Shown here: positions 19,792 to 26,082 of the stretch, piece by piece
Numbering within the stretch: the stretch's first letter is position 1
Layout: each line of letters begins with the position of its first letter
IMG/VR virus record: IMGVR_UViG_3300021479_000035
Location: 1 to 43,134 of that record
Origin: a virus
Direction: 5' to 3' (one strand)
DNA: 43,134 nt
Notes under the pieces: model-generated
What the model was told of the DNA's origin: nothing
The model's input: the letters and a program-made list of their open reading frames with translations, nothing else
Databases searched by the model: none
Made by a program: the position numbers and the translations under genes

Positions 19792-20306
19792 AGGGCCGCA
19801 ATCGCAAGCATGGGCCGCGTTATCCGTCCGGCGATATCAAGCCAGACGAAAGCGATTATTCCCCGACTGCGGTCAGGCGGCTGGTTGATGCATCGATTGC
19901 CGGGGCCAGCCATCCCATGTGGGCAACACCATTCGGTCGTATGCACCTCGAAGGCAGGTTCACTTATGCTGAATATGCTGCTGGGAGGCGCTGGGATGGG
20001 CTACGGCGGCAGTATCTGATTGCTATCGATGGGCACAGGTTAAATCCAAGATCGGCCGCCACAGAGCTTGGTAGGGGCAATGAGCCTGACCCAGATAGCT
20101 ATGCTGGCATACGAATGGCCAAGGATCATATAGCAGCGGTTAAGGAATTTAGTGCGGCATACAAGGCCTTGCGTAGCCAAGGCCCATTTGTGACATTTGT
20201 TGTGGAGTTTCTTTGTAAAAATGATGGCAGAAGAATAGTTAGACACGAAGAATTTTTGGCAGCCAAAAAGGGTTTACAAACTCTTGCACAGTTTTTTTTC
20301 AAATGA
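19770..20306 (+). CDS. Conserved phage protein with GR..LEGR.TYAEYAAGRRW motif
   Basis: ATG at 19770 overlaps the replication gene by 22 bases; GTG at 19788 is an alternative start. The product has 178 residues: a basic N-terminus, then PFGRMHLEGRFTYAEYAAGR and RRWDGLRRQYLIAI, and a helical C-terminus. Proteins with a similar (G/P)--LG-L-L-G-I---QY-AG--Y core occur after replication genes of alphaproteobacterial phages, function unknown. It is the last gene before the packaging block; a late-gene regulator role is speculative. Confidence 0.6.
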   Translation: MDQGCAVKGRNRKHGPRYPSGDIKPDESDYSPTAVRRLVDASIAGASHPMWATPFGRMHLEGRFTYAEYAAGRRWDGLRRQYLIAIDGHRLNPRSAATELGRGNEPDPDSYAGIRMAKDHIAAVKEFSAAYKALRSQGPFVTFVVEFLCKNDGRRIVRHEEFLAAKKGLQTLAQFFFK

Positions 20307-20388
20307 GGCTTGACTGCGTATCAAAAACTTGGGAAATGCAAGGTAGCAGTTTCTCTGTTTACATCCCATACAAATTTGGTGAGCATTA

Positions 20389-20670
20389 GTGCCAGGGTTC
20401 CAAAAAGGGCACCCTCGCGTAGGCGGTCGCCAGCTTGGTAGCCTGAATAAATCCACAGCTGACATCAAGGCGCTAGCGTTCCAGCATTGCCCGAAAGCCA
20501 TCGCGTTTCTGGTCTCGGTTATTGAGGCAAAAACTGAACCTACCGTCACCAAGATCGCAGCTGCCAAGGAGTTGCTTGATCGCGGAATCGGCCGAGCTGC
20601 GCAACCGCAAACTGGTGCCGATGGCGATGGCCCGGTTGAGATCAAGCATATCATCAGTTGGCAGAAATGA
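20389..20670 (+). CDS. Putative small terminase subunit / DUF5681-like protein
   Basis: GTG start with GGTGAG about 6 bases upstream; 93 residues. The N-terminus FQKGHPRVGGRQLGSLNKST is the KG--GGR--GS-NK signature found in small packaging-associated proteins. It is followed by a helical part with CPKAIAFLVSVI and AAKELLDRGIGRAAQP. Position at the head of the packaging/structural block supports the small terminase, although TerL lies 4 kb away. The 82-base gap upstream (20307-20388) has no convincing promoter. Confidence 0.45.
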   Translation: MPGFQKGHPRVGGRQLGSLNKSTADIKALAFQHCPKAIAFLVSVIEAKTEPTVTKIAAAKELLDRGIGRAAQPQTGADGDGPVEIKHIISWQK

Positions 20671-20679
20671 GGTAGGTTT

Positions 20680-21972
20680 ATGAGCATTCTCGGCATGTGG
20701 ATTTTTGTGGCGGTTATGTGGATTTGTGTTTTGTGCTATGCGATGATTGTACTCCGGCCGCAGAGAATGCCATTGTGGGTTGCATGGTTGGCGGTTGTAT
20801 TTGTTATTGGTTTTCCGTTGTTGGCGCTTGCGCAAAGCCCAACTGTTTCCAACCCGACTGGAGGCGTAAGCGTTCCCTATAGCATCACAGCTGGTGCAAC
20901 GGTGAATTTCACAGGTTCTACACCTCCGCCGCCCCCGCCACCTCCTCCTCCACCGCCATCCGGCACATTCACGGTTAGCTCCTGCACACAGCAGATCCCC
21001 GACACTGCGACATTCTACACGGATAGCCCTTTGGCTCCTCTCGAGAGCGATGTTGCGGGAGCACCTCCATTCTGGATCCAGACGCAGAGCGGCAGCAAAT
21101 ATTGGCTGTTCCAGGGCCCATACAATGCGCCAACCGGCACTCCGCCAGGCTACAACGTGCTGGCCTTCAATGGCAGCACAACTTGGTTTTCAAACCCGAA
21201 GGCTGTGCCTGGCCTATTTTGGGTCATGGGCGTGTTCGAGGATCCGGCCAGCAAGCGGCTGATTGCAGTTCTACACACGGAGGAAGCAGACGGTGGCACC
21301 AACGATTTTAATGTCATGCGGCTCAGTCTGGCAACTGCCGCCTCTAACTCTGTGGCCAATCCAGTCGGAAGTGCTGGCAACCCATGGATCGTGCTGGGCA
21401 ATATTGTCAAATTTACCGACGAATCAACCATGCAGGCCAATGGCTTCAACATCGGAGGCACCAACCCGATAGTCGGTCAAGACGGCTACCTCTACGTCAT
21501 GTACACCGGCACCTACCTCGCTAGAGCCTCCATTAGCTCCGTACTGGCTGCTGCGGTGAATGGAACAGCTGCGCCGTGGATGACCTATTCGACTGATGGG
21601 ACATTTGATTCGCTGTCGATAAACGGAACCGCCACTTGGGCGCATATCAGCGATCCAACGAACGAAATTGGCGCCTCTCACACTGCCGTGGCGTTTTCCA
21701 TCTATGACAAGCACTTCTATACGACTGAGAACAATTATCTGTTTAATTCTACAGATCTCATCCATTGGACCAATGTGGGTCAGTTCTTGGGCGTGTGCGG
21801 AGTCTACAATGCGGCGACGGATGGGCCGTTCTATTACAGCATCTTCGACCCAAACACGCCGCTCTACAACCAAGCCACCCAAGTCGGGAAATCGTTCTTC
21901 GTAAATGCGGCGTGGTTCAAGAACGGCGCCAATGGCAACGGCTGGGTACAGACTGGCATCACCCTCAACTAG
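20680..21972 (+). CDS. Exported protein with polyproline linker and propeller-like domain
   Basis: The product has 430 residues. Two hydrophobic segments (residues 5-25 and 31-49) end in LALAQ, a signal-peptidase-like site, followed by SPTVSNPT shared with the next two genes. A run of twelve prolines (about 82-93) separates a C-terminal domain with KYWLFQGPYNAPTG, DGYLYVMYTGTYL, YSTDGTFDSL, SHTAVAFSIYDKHFYTTEN and STDLIHWTNVGQF. Repeated strands with DLIHW are typical of glycoside hydrolase 43/sialidase-like propellers, but I cannot assign catalytic residues. An exported, possibly glycan-binding protein in a phage packaging block is unexpected. Confidence 0.65.
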   Translation: MSILGMWIFVAVMWICVLCYAMIVLRPQRMPLWVAWLAVVFVIGFPLLALAQSPTVSNPTGGVSVPYSITAGATVNFTGSTPPPPPPPPPPPPSGTFTVSSCTQQIPDTATFYTDSPLAPLESDVAGAPPFWIQTQSGSKYWLFQGPYNAPTGTPPGYNVLAFNGSTTWFSNPKAVPGLFWVMGVFEDPASKRLIAVLHTEEADGGTNDFNVMRLSLATAASNSVANPVGSAGNPWIVLGNIVKFTDESTMQANGFNIGGTNPIVGQDGYLYVMYTGTYLARASISSVLAAAVNGTAAPWMTYSTDGTFDSLSINGTATWAHISDPTNEIGASHTAVAFSIYDKHFYTTENNYLFNSTDLIHWTNVGQFLGVCGVYNAATDGPFYYSIFDPNTPLYNQATQVGKSFFVNAAWFKNGANGNGWVQTGITLN

Positions 21973-21985
21973 GAGCTTTAGTTCA

Positions 21986-22195
21986 ATGCGCCCCTATCAT
22001 CCAATTAGTTATGTCTACGCCTTGATATTTGGTATTATTGCAAGCTTTTCCCTAGTTGTCGGGCTGCTTGTTGCTAGCGGCGCGCATGCGCAATCACCTA
22101 CGATCAGCAATCCTACGGCCACGATTACCAATTGCGTCGGCTCGCCAGTAACGTCATGTCAGGTCACCTGGCATGGCGGTATCACTCTTAACTGA
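21986..22195 (+). CDS. Short exported protein, empty-cassette version of its neighbours
   Basis: AGGAG precedes the ATG by 10 bases; 69 residues. The signal peptide (ALIFGIIASFSLVVGLLVAS, then GAHAQ) is followed by SPTISNPTATITNCVGSPVT and SCQVTWHGG, nearly identical to the segment in the next gene. It ends GITLN exactly as the 430-residue protein does (TGITLN). It therefore looks like a product of recombination between the two neighbours, with the domain between lost. The mature part has two Cys that could pair. Confidence 0.6.
   Translation: MRPYHPISYVYALIFGIIASFSLVVGLLVASGAHAQSPTISNPTATITNCVGSPVTSCQVTWHGGITLN
22091..22176 (+). repeat. Duplicated signal-proximal module, copy 1
   Basis: About 86 bases encoding QSPTISNPTATITNCVGSPV and SCQVTWHG. 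A diverged copy lies at 22397-22486 in the next gene. The leader with the ribosome-binding site, TAGGAGCTTTAG, is also repeated before each gene (21971 and 22291), so the duplication includes the translation start region. Confidence 0.7.
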
Positions 22196-22303
22196 TTTAC
22201 CTATGCCGGGGCTATCGGACTGACCGGTCATCGATTCGGGGTAAGGAATGGTAGTTGCGATGAAAGTTCGCAACCGGCACCACTCTCATAGGAGCTTTAG
22301 CTT

Positions 22304-23116
22304 ATGCGATCAAATTCACGTCTAATTGGACAGGGAATAGCAATATTTGTTTTCGCGGTGCTAACAACACTTGGTGCATATAGGCTTGCCGATGCACAAT
22401 CAGCCCCCACGATTAGCAATCCCACGGCGACGATCACCAATTGTGTGGGCTCGCCGGTTACGTCTTGCCAGGTCAATTGGAATGGCCTGCTCAATGTCAG
22501 CGGCGGCACTGGCACCGGCGGTTCTCCCCCGCCAGCTGGCGGATATGTGTTTGATAAAGCCGCTAACACTGCCAACCTTTTGTCTTTTCCTATTTCCACC
22601 TCTGGGCCGAATGAGCTCGTCTTTGTGTTTTCTGTTTTTCAAGGAGCTACAAGCTGTGCGATATCCGATACATCTGGCCTGACATGGACACCGGTCATTT
22701 CCAAGGTCGCCTCGAATGAGTGTGCTTGGGTGGCCAAAGCACCTACCGCGCTATCAGCCGATACGATTACGGTCACCGCTCCCGGCAACCTCTACAATTT
22801 CAACGCCTGGGCGGCCTTCAGTGGCGGCGCTCAGACCCATGATACCAACTCCAGCGTTCCGGCTTCGAGTTTTGGCAAGTCCGTGATGGTTTCGCCAAAT
22901 GGCGCAACCGGTCTTGCCATTGGATTGGTCAATCCGTCCGTTGGCGGGGCAGCAAGCTTTGTTCCCGATACCGGTTTCACCAATGCTACAACGACTGGCC
23001 CGCTCAACCCGCTCAGCGTCGAATATCAGATATTCAGCACCAAACCGGCATCTCTGACAATCGGCGCCAATGGCGGGAATAGCGTTGGCGCAGTGATGGC
23101 TGACATTTGGGATTGA
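22304..23116 (+). CDS. Exported beta-rich protein sharing the duplicated module
   Basis: The product has 270 residues. The signal peptide (IAIFVFAVLTTLGAYRLADA) is followed by the shared module (APTISNPTATITNCVGSPVT), a Gly/Pro linker and a C-terminal beta-sandwich-like domain: FDKAANTANLLSFPISTSGP, then LVFVFSVFQGATSCAISDTS, NAWAAFSGGAQTHDTNSSVP and ASLTIGANGG. That domain resembles the phage and bacterial NELV(V/I)-F-S---a--isDs-G-tWt surface domain, usually a structural or adhesive sandwich. AGGAG precedes the ATG. It is probably displayed outside the inner membrane; the partner is unknown. Confidence 0.65.
   Translation: MRSNSRLIGQGIAIFVFAVLTTLGAYRLADAQSAPTISNPTATITNCVGSPVTSCQVNWNGLLNVSGGTGTGGSPPPAGGYVFDKAANTANLLSFPISTSGPNELVFVFSVFQGATSCAISDTSGLTWTPVISKVASNECAWVAKAPTALSADTITVTAPGNLYNFNAWAAFSGGAQTHDTNSSVPASSFGKSVMVSPNGATGLAIGLVNPSVGGAASFVPDTGFTNATTTGPLNPLSVEYQIFSTKPASLTIGANGGNSVGAVMADIWD
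22397..22486 (+). repeat. Duplicated signal-proximal module, copy 2
   Basis: About 90 bases encoding AQSAPTISNPTATITNCVGS and PVTSCQVNWNG. It is similar over its length to 22091-22176 with mostly silent differences, so the protein is under selection or the duplication is fairly recent. Confidence 0.7.
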
Positions 23117-23122
23117 TCATTC

Positions 23123-23428
23123 ATGAACCCTCTGAGGTTGCTTCTTTTATGGCTGTGCCTAGTTGCAGCTCTCCTTATCGGCGCTTATTGGAATGGAGTT
23201 TTTGCCCAGCCCTTTGGCTGGGAGCCGGAGCTTGAACTTCGGACATGGCATCATCATCGCTGGTGGAAGCATCACGACTGGCATCATGATGCTTGGCGTG
23301 AACATCATCGTCGGAGCGATTGTTGCTGGAACACCCATAACCATGAACACGAATGGCGCTTTCTGCATCAACACGGCGATGAGCATAAGCATTGGCATCG
23401 CGGGGATGGTGAAAGGGATTGGCGATGA
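23123..23428 (+). CDS. Exported His/Trp-rich small protein
   Basis: The product has 101 residues. The signal peptide MNPLRLLLLWLCLVAALLIG ends near FAQP. The mature part is extraordinary: about 17 His and 8 Trp in some 70 residues, in motifs such as TWHHHRWWKHHDWHHDAW and HEHEWRFLHQHGDEHKHWH. The stop overlaps the next ATG (ATGA), like most junctions here, which supports this frame. A second long frame (23163-23438) covers the same DNA. A periplasmic metal-binding role is suggested by composition but not shown. Confidence 0.5.
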   Translation: MNPLRLLLLWLCLVAALLIGAYWNGVFAQPFGWEPELELRTWHHHRWWKHHDWHHDAWREHHRRSDCCWNTHNHEHEWRFLHQHGDEHKHWHRGDGERDWR

Positions 23429-23745
23429 AACCGATTGATATTACTTACAAAACAGCTGCAGAGCTGGAGATAACCGAGGAAGAGCGGGAAAGCCTGACCG
23501 CGGTTATTGACAAGCTTCTTGGTCTTCCACTGCCTAAGTTTCAAATGAGGCATCGTTGTGAATGCATCGAGGGCCAAGCAGGCTTGTACGCTAATGGCTT
23601 AGTCCATAGCCCCCCTCTCAACAGGCTATTTTTCCCATTCGGTAGCCAAGGCGCAAGCGCTTGCTGGGATCACTGCAAACATCCATGGGATGCCACGCCA
23701 GCTGAAGCGGCCAAGGCCGTTGTGCGCTTTCTGCAGGGTGAATGA
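23425..23745 (+). CDS. Small Cys-containing protein, unknown
   Basis: The start is the ATG at 23425 (GGGA upstream), giving 106 residues: a helical acidic N-terminus (ITEEERESLTAVIDKLLGLP), a Cys/His part (MRHRCECIEG and later ACWDHCKHPWD) and a helical end (AEAAKAVVRFLQGE). The paired Cys motifs suggest metal binding. No signal peptide, so it stays in the cytoplasm. It overlaps the next gene by ATGA. Confidence 0.6.
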   Translation: MKPIDITYKTAAELEITEEERESLTAVIDKLLGLPLPKFQMRHRCECIEGQAGLYANGLVHSPPLNRLFFPFGSQGASACWDHCKHPWDATPAEAAKAVVRFLQGE

Positions 23746-24134
23746 TGGACCGGATAATGTCGGATTATCCTGGCCTATTCGGTTTGTCTGGCAATGTCGA
23801 AGATCGGCGCAATCCTTATGGCAGGGTTATGACGCCTCAGCTGGCACAAGTTCAGGCAGAAGTGCCGATGGTGCCGCAATACAATGAGCAGCTGAGCAGT
23901 TATGGCCAGGGGAGTATTCCCGTTGGGCGGGAAGCGGAGCCAGGTTATGGTCCAGTTATACCATCGGTCATGCCTCAGAACCAGCGGCCGCTGATGCAGG
24001 GGTTTCAGCCACCGCCGCAACCTCCGCCAATTCAGAACATGAATTTTCAGGGAACTGCTCTTGAAAAGCTTGGGGCGTCATGGCCCGGTAATCCTATCCC
24101 AATCAATCTTATCTCAGCACTGAGTGGTGGTTAA
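23742..24134 (+). CDS. Pro/Gln-rich low-complexity protein
   Basis: The product has 130 residues. Near the N-terminus is YPGLFGLSGN, related to PSGLFGMAGN of the next gene. The centre is PQ-rich (PPPQPPPIQN), and the end ALEKLGASWPGNPIPINLIS is mildly hydrophobic. It has no recognised domain and is probably disordered. Its composition matches the internal virion proteins at the other end of the late block. Confidence 0.55.
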   Translation: MMDRIMSDYPGLFGLSGNVEDRRNPYGRVMTPQLAQVQAEVPMVPQYNEQLSSYGQGSIPVGREAEPGYGPVIPSVMPQNQRPLMQGFQPPPQPPPIQNMNFQGTALEKLGASWPGNPIPINLISALSGG

Positions 24135-24159
24135 TTAATGATGAGAAAGTGTGCAATAA

Positions 24160-24588
24160 ATGTGGCCTAGCGGACTGTTTGGCATGGCTGGTAACCCCAA
24201 TCAGCCTGGCGGCAATCTTTCGCCGGTTGCTAATGCTTTTCTCGGAATGGGATCGCCGCAAACTCAGTCAAACTCATTCATGCCTGCTCCGCAGCCTGGG
24301 ATAGCCGGTCAGATGCAACCTGGCGCAATGCGGCTAGGGATGCCCACCCAGACGCCTCCAGCTGTTCAGGCTCCTGCCCCCCAGGCAATGGCTCAAGGCC
24401 TCTCCTCGCCTTCGCCAGCGGCTACGATTGGCCCTCCGGCTGCCCCAATGAGTACGGGGGATCATTCTTTTAGTACTGGATATCCGGCACCCAATGATGC
24501 TGCGACGATAGCGGCGACTATGGCTAGGTACGGCGGCGTCTTCAGGGGCGCCGCCTTGCCGGGAGGGGGAGGTTTCAGGCAACCATGA
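24160..24588 (+). CDS. Gly/Pro/Met/Gln-rich low-complexity protein
   Basis: The product has 142 residues, starting MWPSGLFGMAGNPNQPGGNL, with repeated P-Q, AP and MxPG segments and a helical patch (NDAATIAATMARYGGVFRGA) near the end. It is a paralogue of the preceding gene at least in its GLFG(L/M)(S/A)GN start. It is likely disordered; a virion or assembly role is inferred. It overlaps the next gene by ATGA. Confidence 0.55.
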   Translation: MWPSGLFGMAGNPNQPGGNLSPVANAFLGMGSPQTQSNSFMPAPQPGIAGQMQPGAMRLGMPTQTPPAVQAPAPQAMAQGLSSPSPAATIGPPAAPMSTGDHSFSTGYPAPNDAATIAATMARYGGVFRGAALPGGGGFRQP

Positions 24589-24779
24589 TGATTTATTCTA
24601 GAGCTTTTTGGGAGGGGTTTATGGATGGTTTCAGCGGGATCTGGCTTCTCGTTCCCTTGTTTCTGCTAATCTATTTTATCCTTGAACGGACATCCCGCGG
24701 GCGAAGATATCACGCTAGATTACTAGCCGAGAGCCTCAAGCGGAATGATCCAAGAAATCCGCTCCGAGATCCCGTATAA
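24585..24779 (+). CDS. Small membrane protein before TerL
   Basis: The product has 64 residues: FWEGFMDGFSGIWLLVPLFL followed by LIYFILE forms one membrane segment, and a basic tail (RTSRGRRYHARLLAESLKRN) follows. It overlaps the TerL gene by 35 bases. The single span with a cationic C-terminus could be a holin-type or accessory membrane protein; no proof. Confidence 0.6.
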   Translation: MMIYSRAFWEGFMDGFSGIWLLVPLFLLIYFILERTSRGRRYHARLLAESLKRNDPRNPLRDPV

Positions 24780-26082
24780 GCCGAGGTCTTGGTTTGTACC
24801 ATTTCACGATAGAACTCAGCGATTTGCTATTGGTGTTGCTCATCGCCGTTGCGGCAAGACTGTTGCTTGCGTCAATGACATGATCTACAGGGCGGCTATT
24901 AGCCCGCTCACTTTCTACAAGGCCGCTTATATTGCTCCCTATCTGAGGCAGGCCAAGGATGTCTCTTGGACGTATTTTAAGCACTACGGCGAACCGCTCA
25001 TTGCCAGAGTCAACGAATCAGAGTTATGGATTGAGCTGTTTAATGGGGCACGCATCCGCATCTACGGGGCAGACAACGCCGATGCTCTCCGAGGCGGATA
25101 TCTTGATGACGTTGTCCTCGACGAATATGCGGATATGGACCCCAGCGTCTGGGGCAGTGTCATTCGGCCGATGCTTGCCGATAGAGCCGGTACAGTAACC
25201 TTTATCGGCACGCCTAAGGGCCGCAACAACTTCTTTGAAATGTGGTGCCGCGCTAAGGAAGATCAGAAGTGGTTTAGCTTTCTTTGGCGCGCAAGCGAGA
25301 CTGGTGTGCTACCGGAAAGCGAGCTGCAGCTGGCTCGCGGCGACATGACTCAGGAGCAATATGAACAAGAATTCGAATGCAGCTTCGAAGCCGCCATCCT
25401 TGGAGCCTACTACGGTCGGGAGATGGCTGAGTGCGAGAGATCAGGACGAATTAAGACAAATCTTGAGGCAATTGCGGGATCGCCTATCCATACTGCCTGG
25501 GACTTCGGTAATGGTTCAAATATGGCCGTCTGGGTTCTCCAAGTTGGAACAGATGAGCGATCTAGACCCATGTTGCTCATTCACGATTTTATCCAATCCG
25601 CAAACTGGTACTTTGACGACTATCTCGCTGAGGTGAACAAGCGTGGCTACAACGGCACTGATTATGTTCCTCATGACGCTCGTGTGCCTAGTTTTGAAAC
25701 AGGCAGAACCAGAATTGAAACTATGGTTGCTGCTGGCCGCAAGCCCGTGCTGGTTCCTGATCATCACGTCGATGACGGGATAAATGCTGTCAAGCTGACC
25801 TTTCCACGGATGATCTTCAATGGAACTGCTTGCAAGATCGGTATTGAGGCTCTCAGACAGTATCGCGCAGACTGGGACGAAAAAGCCAGGGTTTTTAGGA
25901 CGGTGCCGCGTCATGATTGGTCGTCTCATCCTGCGGATGCTATGCGCTATCTCGCGATGGCTTGGCGAGAGCTGATTGCTACGAAGGATGAGCCACCCGC
26001 GCCGCTGTTCAAATCTCTTGGTGATCTGACGTTTGACGAATTCTTCGAGGTTGAGGAAACACTTCCAACAGTGAGAATATGA
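24745..26082 (+). CDS. terL: Terminase large subunit
   Basis: The product has 445 residues, a full-length packaging motor. The ATPase carries Walker A AHRRCGKT (32-39), Walker B VVLDEY (123-128) and the coupling motif FIGTPKG (153-159). The nuclease domain has the acidic residues Asp253 (AWDFGNG), Asp311 (VPHDAR) and Asp398 (SHPADAM). It cuts and pumps DNA into the prohead through the portal encoded at 28846. It overlaps the preceding membrane gene and, by ATGA, the beta-helix gene that separates it from the portal. Confidence 0.95.
   Translation: MIQEIRSEIPYKPRSWFVPFHDRTQRFAIGVAHRRCGKTVACVNDMIYRAAISPLTFYKAAYIAPYLRQAKDVSWTYFKHYGEPLIARVNESELWIELFNGARIRIYGADNADALRGGYLDDVVLDEYADMDPSVWGSVIRPMLADRAGTVTFIGTPKGRNNFFEMWCRAKEDQKWFSFLWRASETGVLPESELQLARGDMTQEQYEQEFECSFEAAILGAYYGREMAECERSGRIKTNLEAIAGSPIHTAWDFGNGSNMAVWVLQVGTDERSRPMLLIHDFIQSANWYFDDYLAEVNKRGYNGTDYVPHDARVPSFETGRTRIETMVAAGRKPVLVPDHHVDDGINAVKLTFPRMIFNGTACKIGIEALRQYRADWDEKARVFRTVPRHDWSSHPADAMRYLAMAWRELIATKDEPPAPLFKSLGDLTFDEFFEVEETLPTVRI

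Noticed and set aside
20307-20388. A late promoter before the small terminase gene
   Set aside because: TTGACT and TTTACA are present, but no -10 at suitable distance could be matched convincingly.
23163-23438. Gly/Ile/Met-rich frame overlapping the His-rich gene
   Set aside because: It starts at an unsupported TTG and lacks the coupled junction; kept only as an alternative in the findings.
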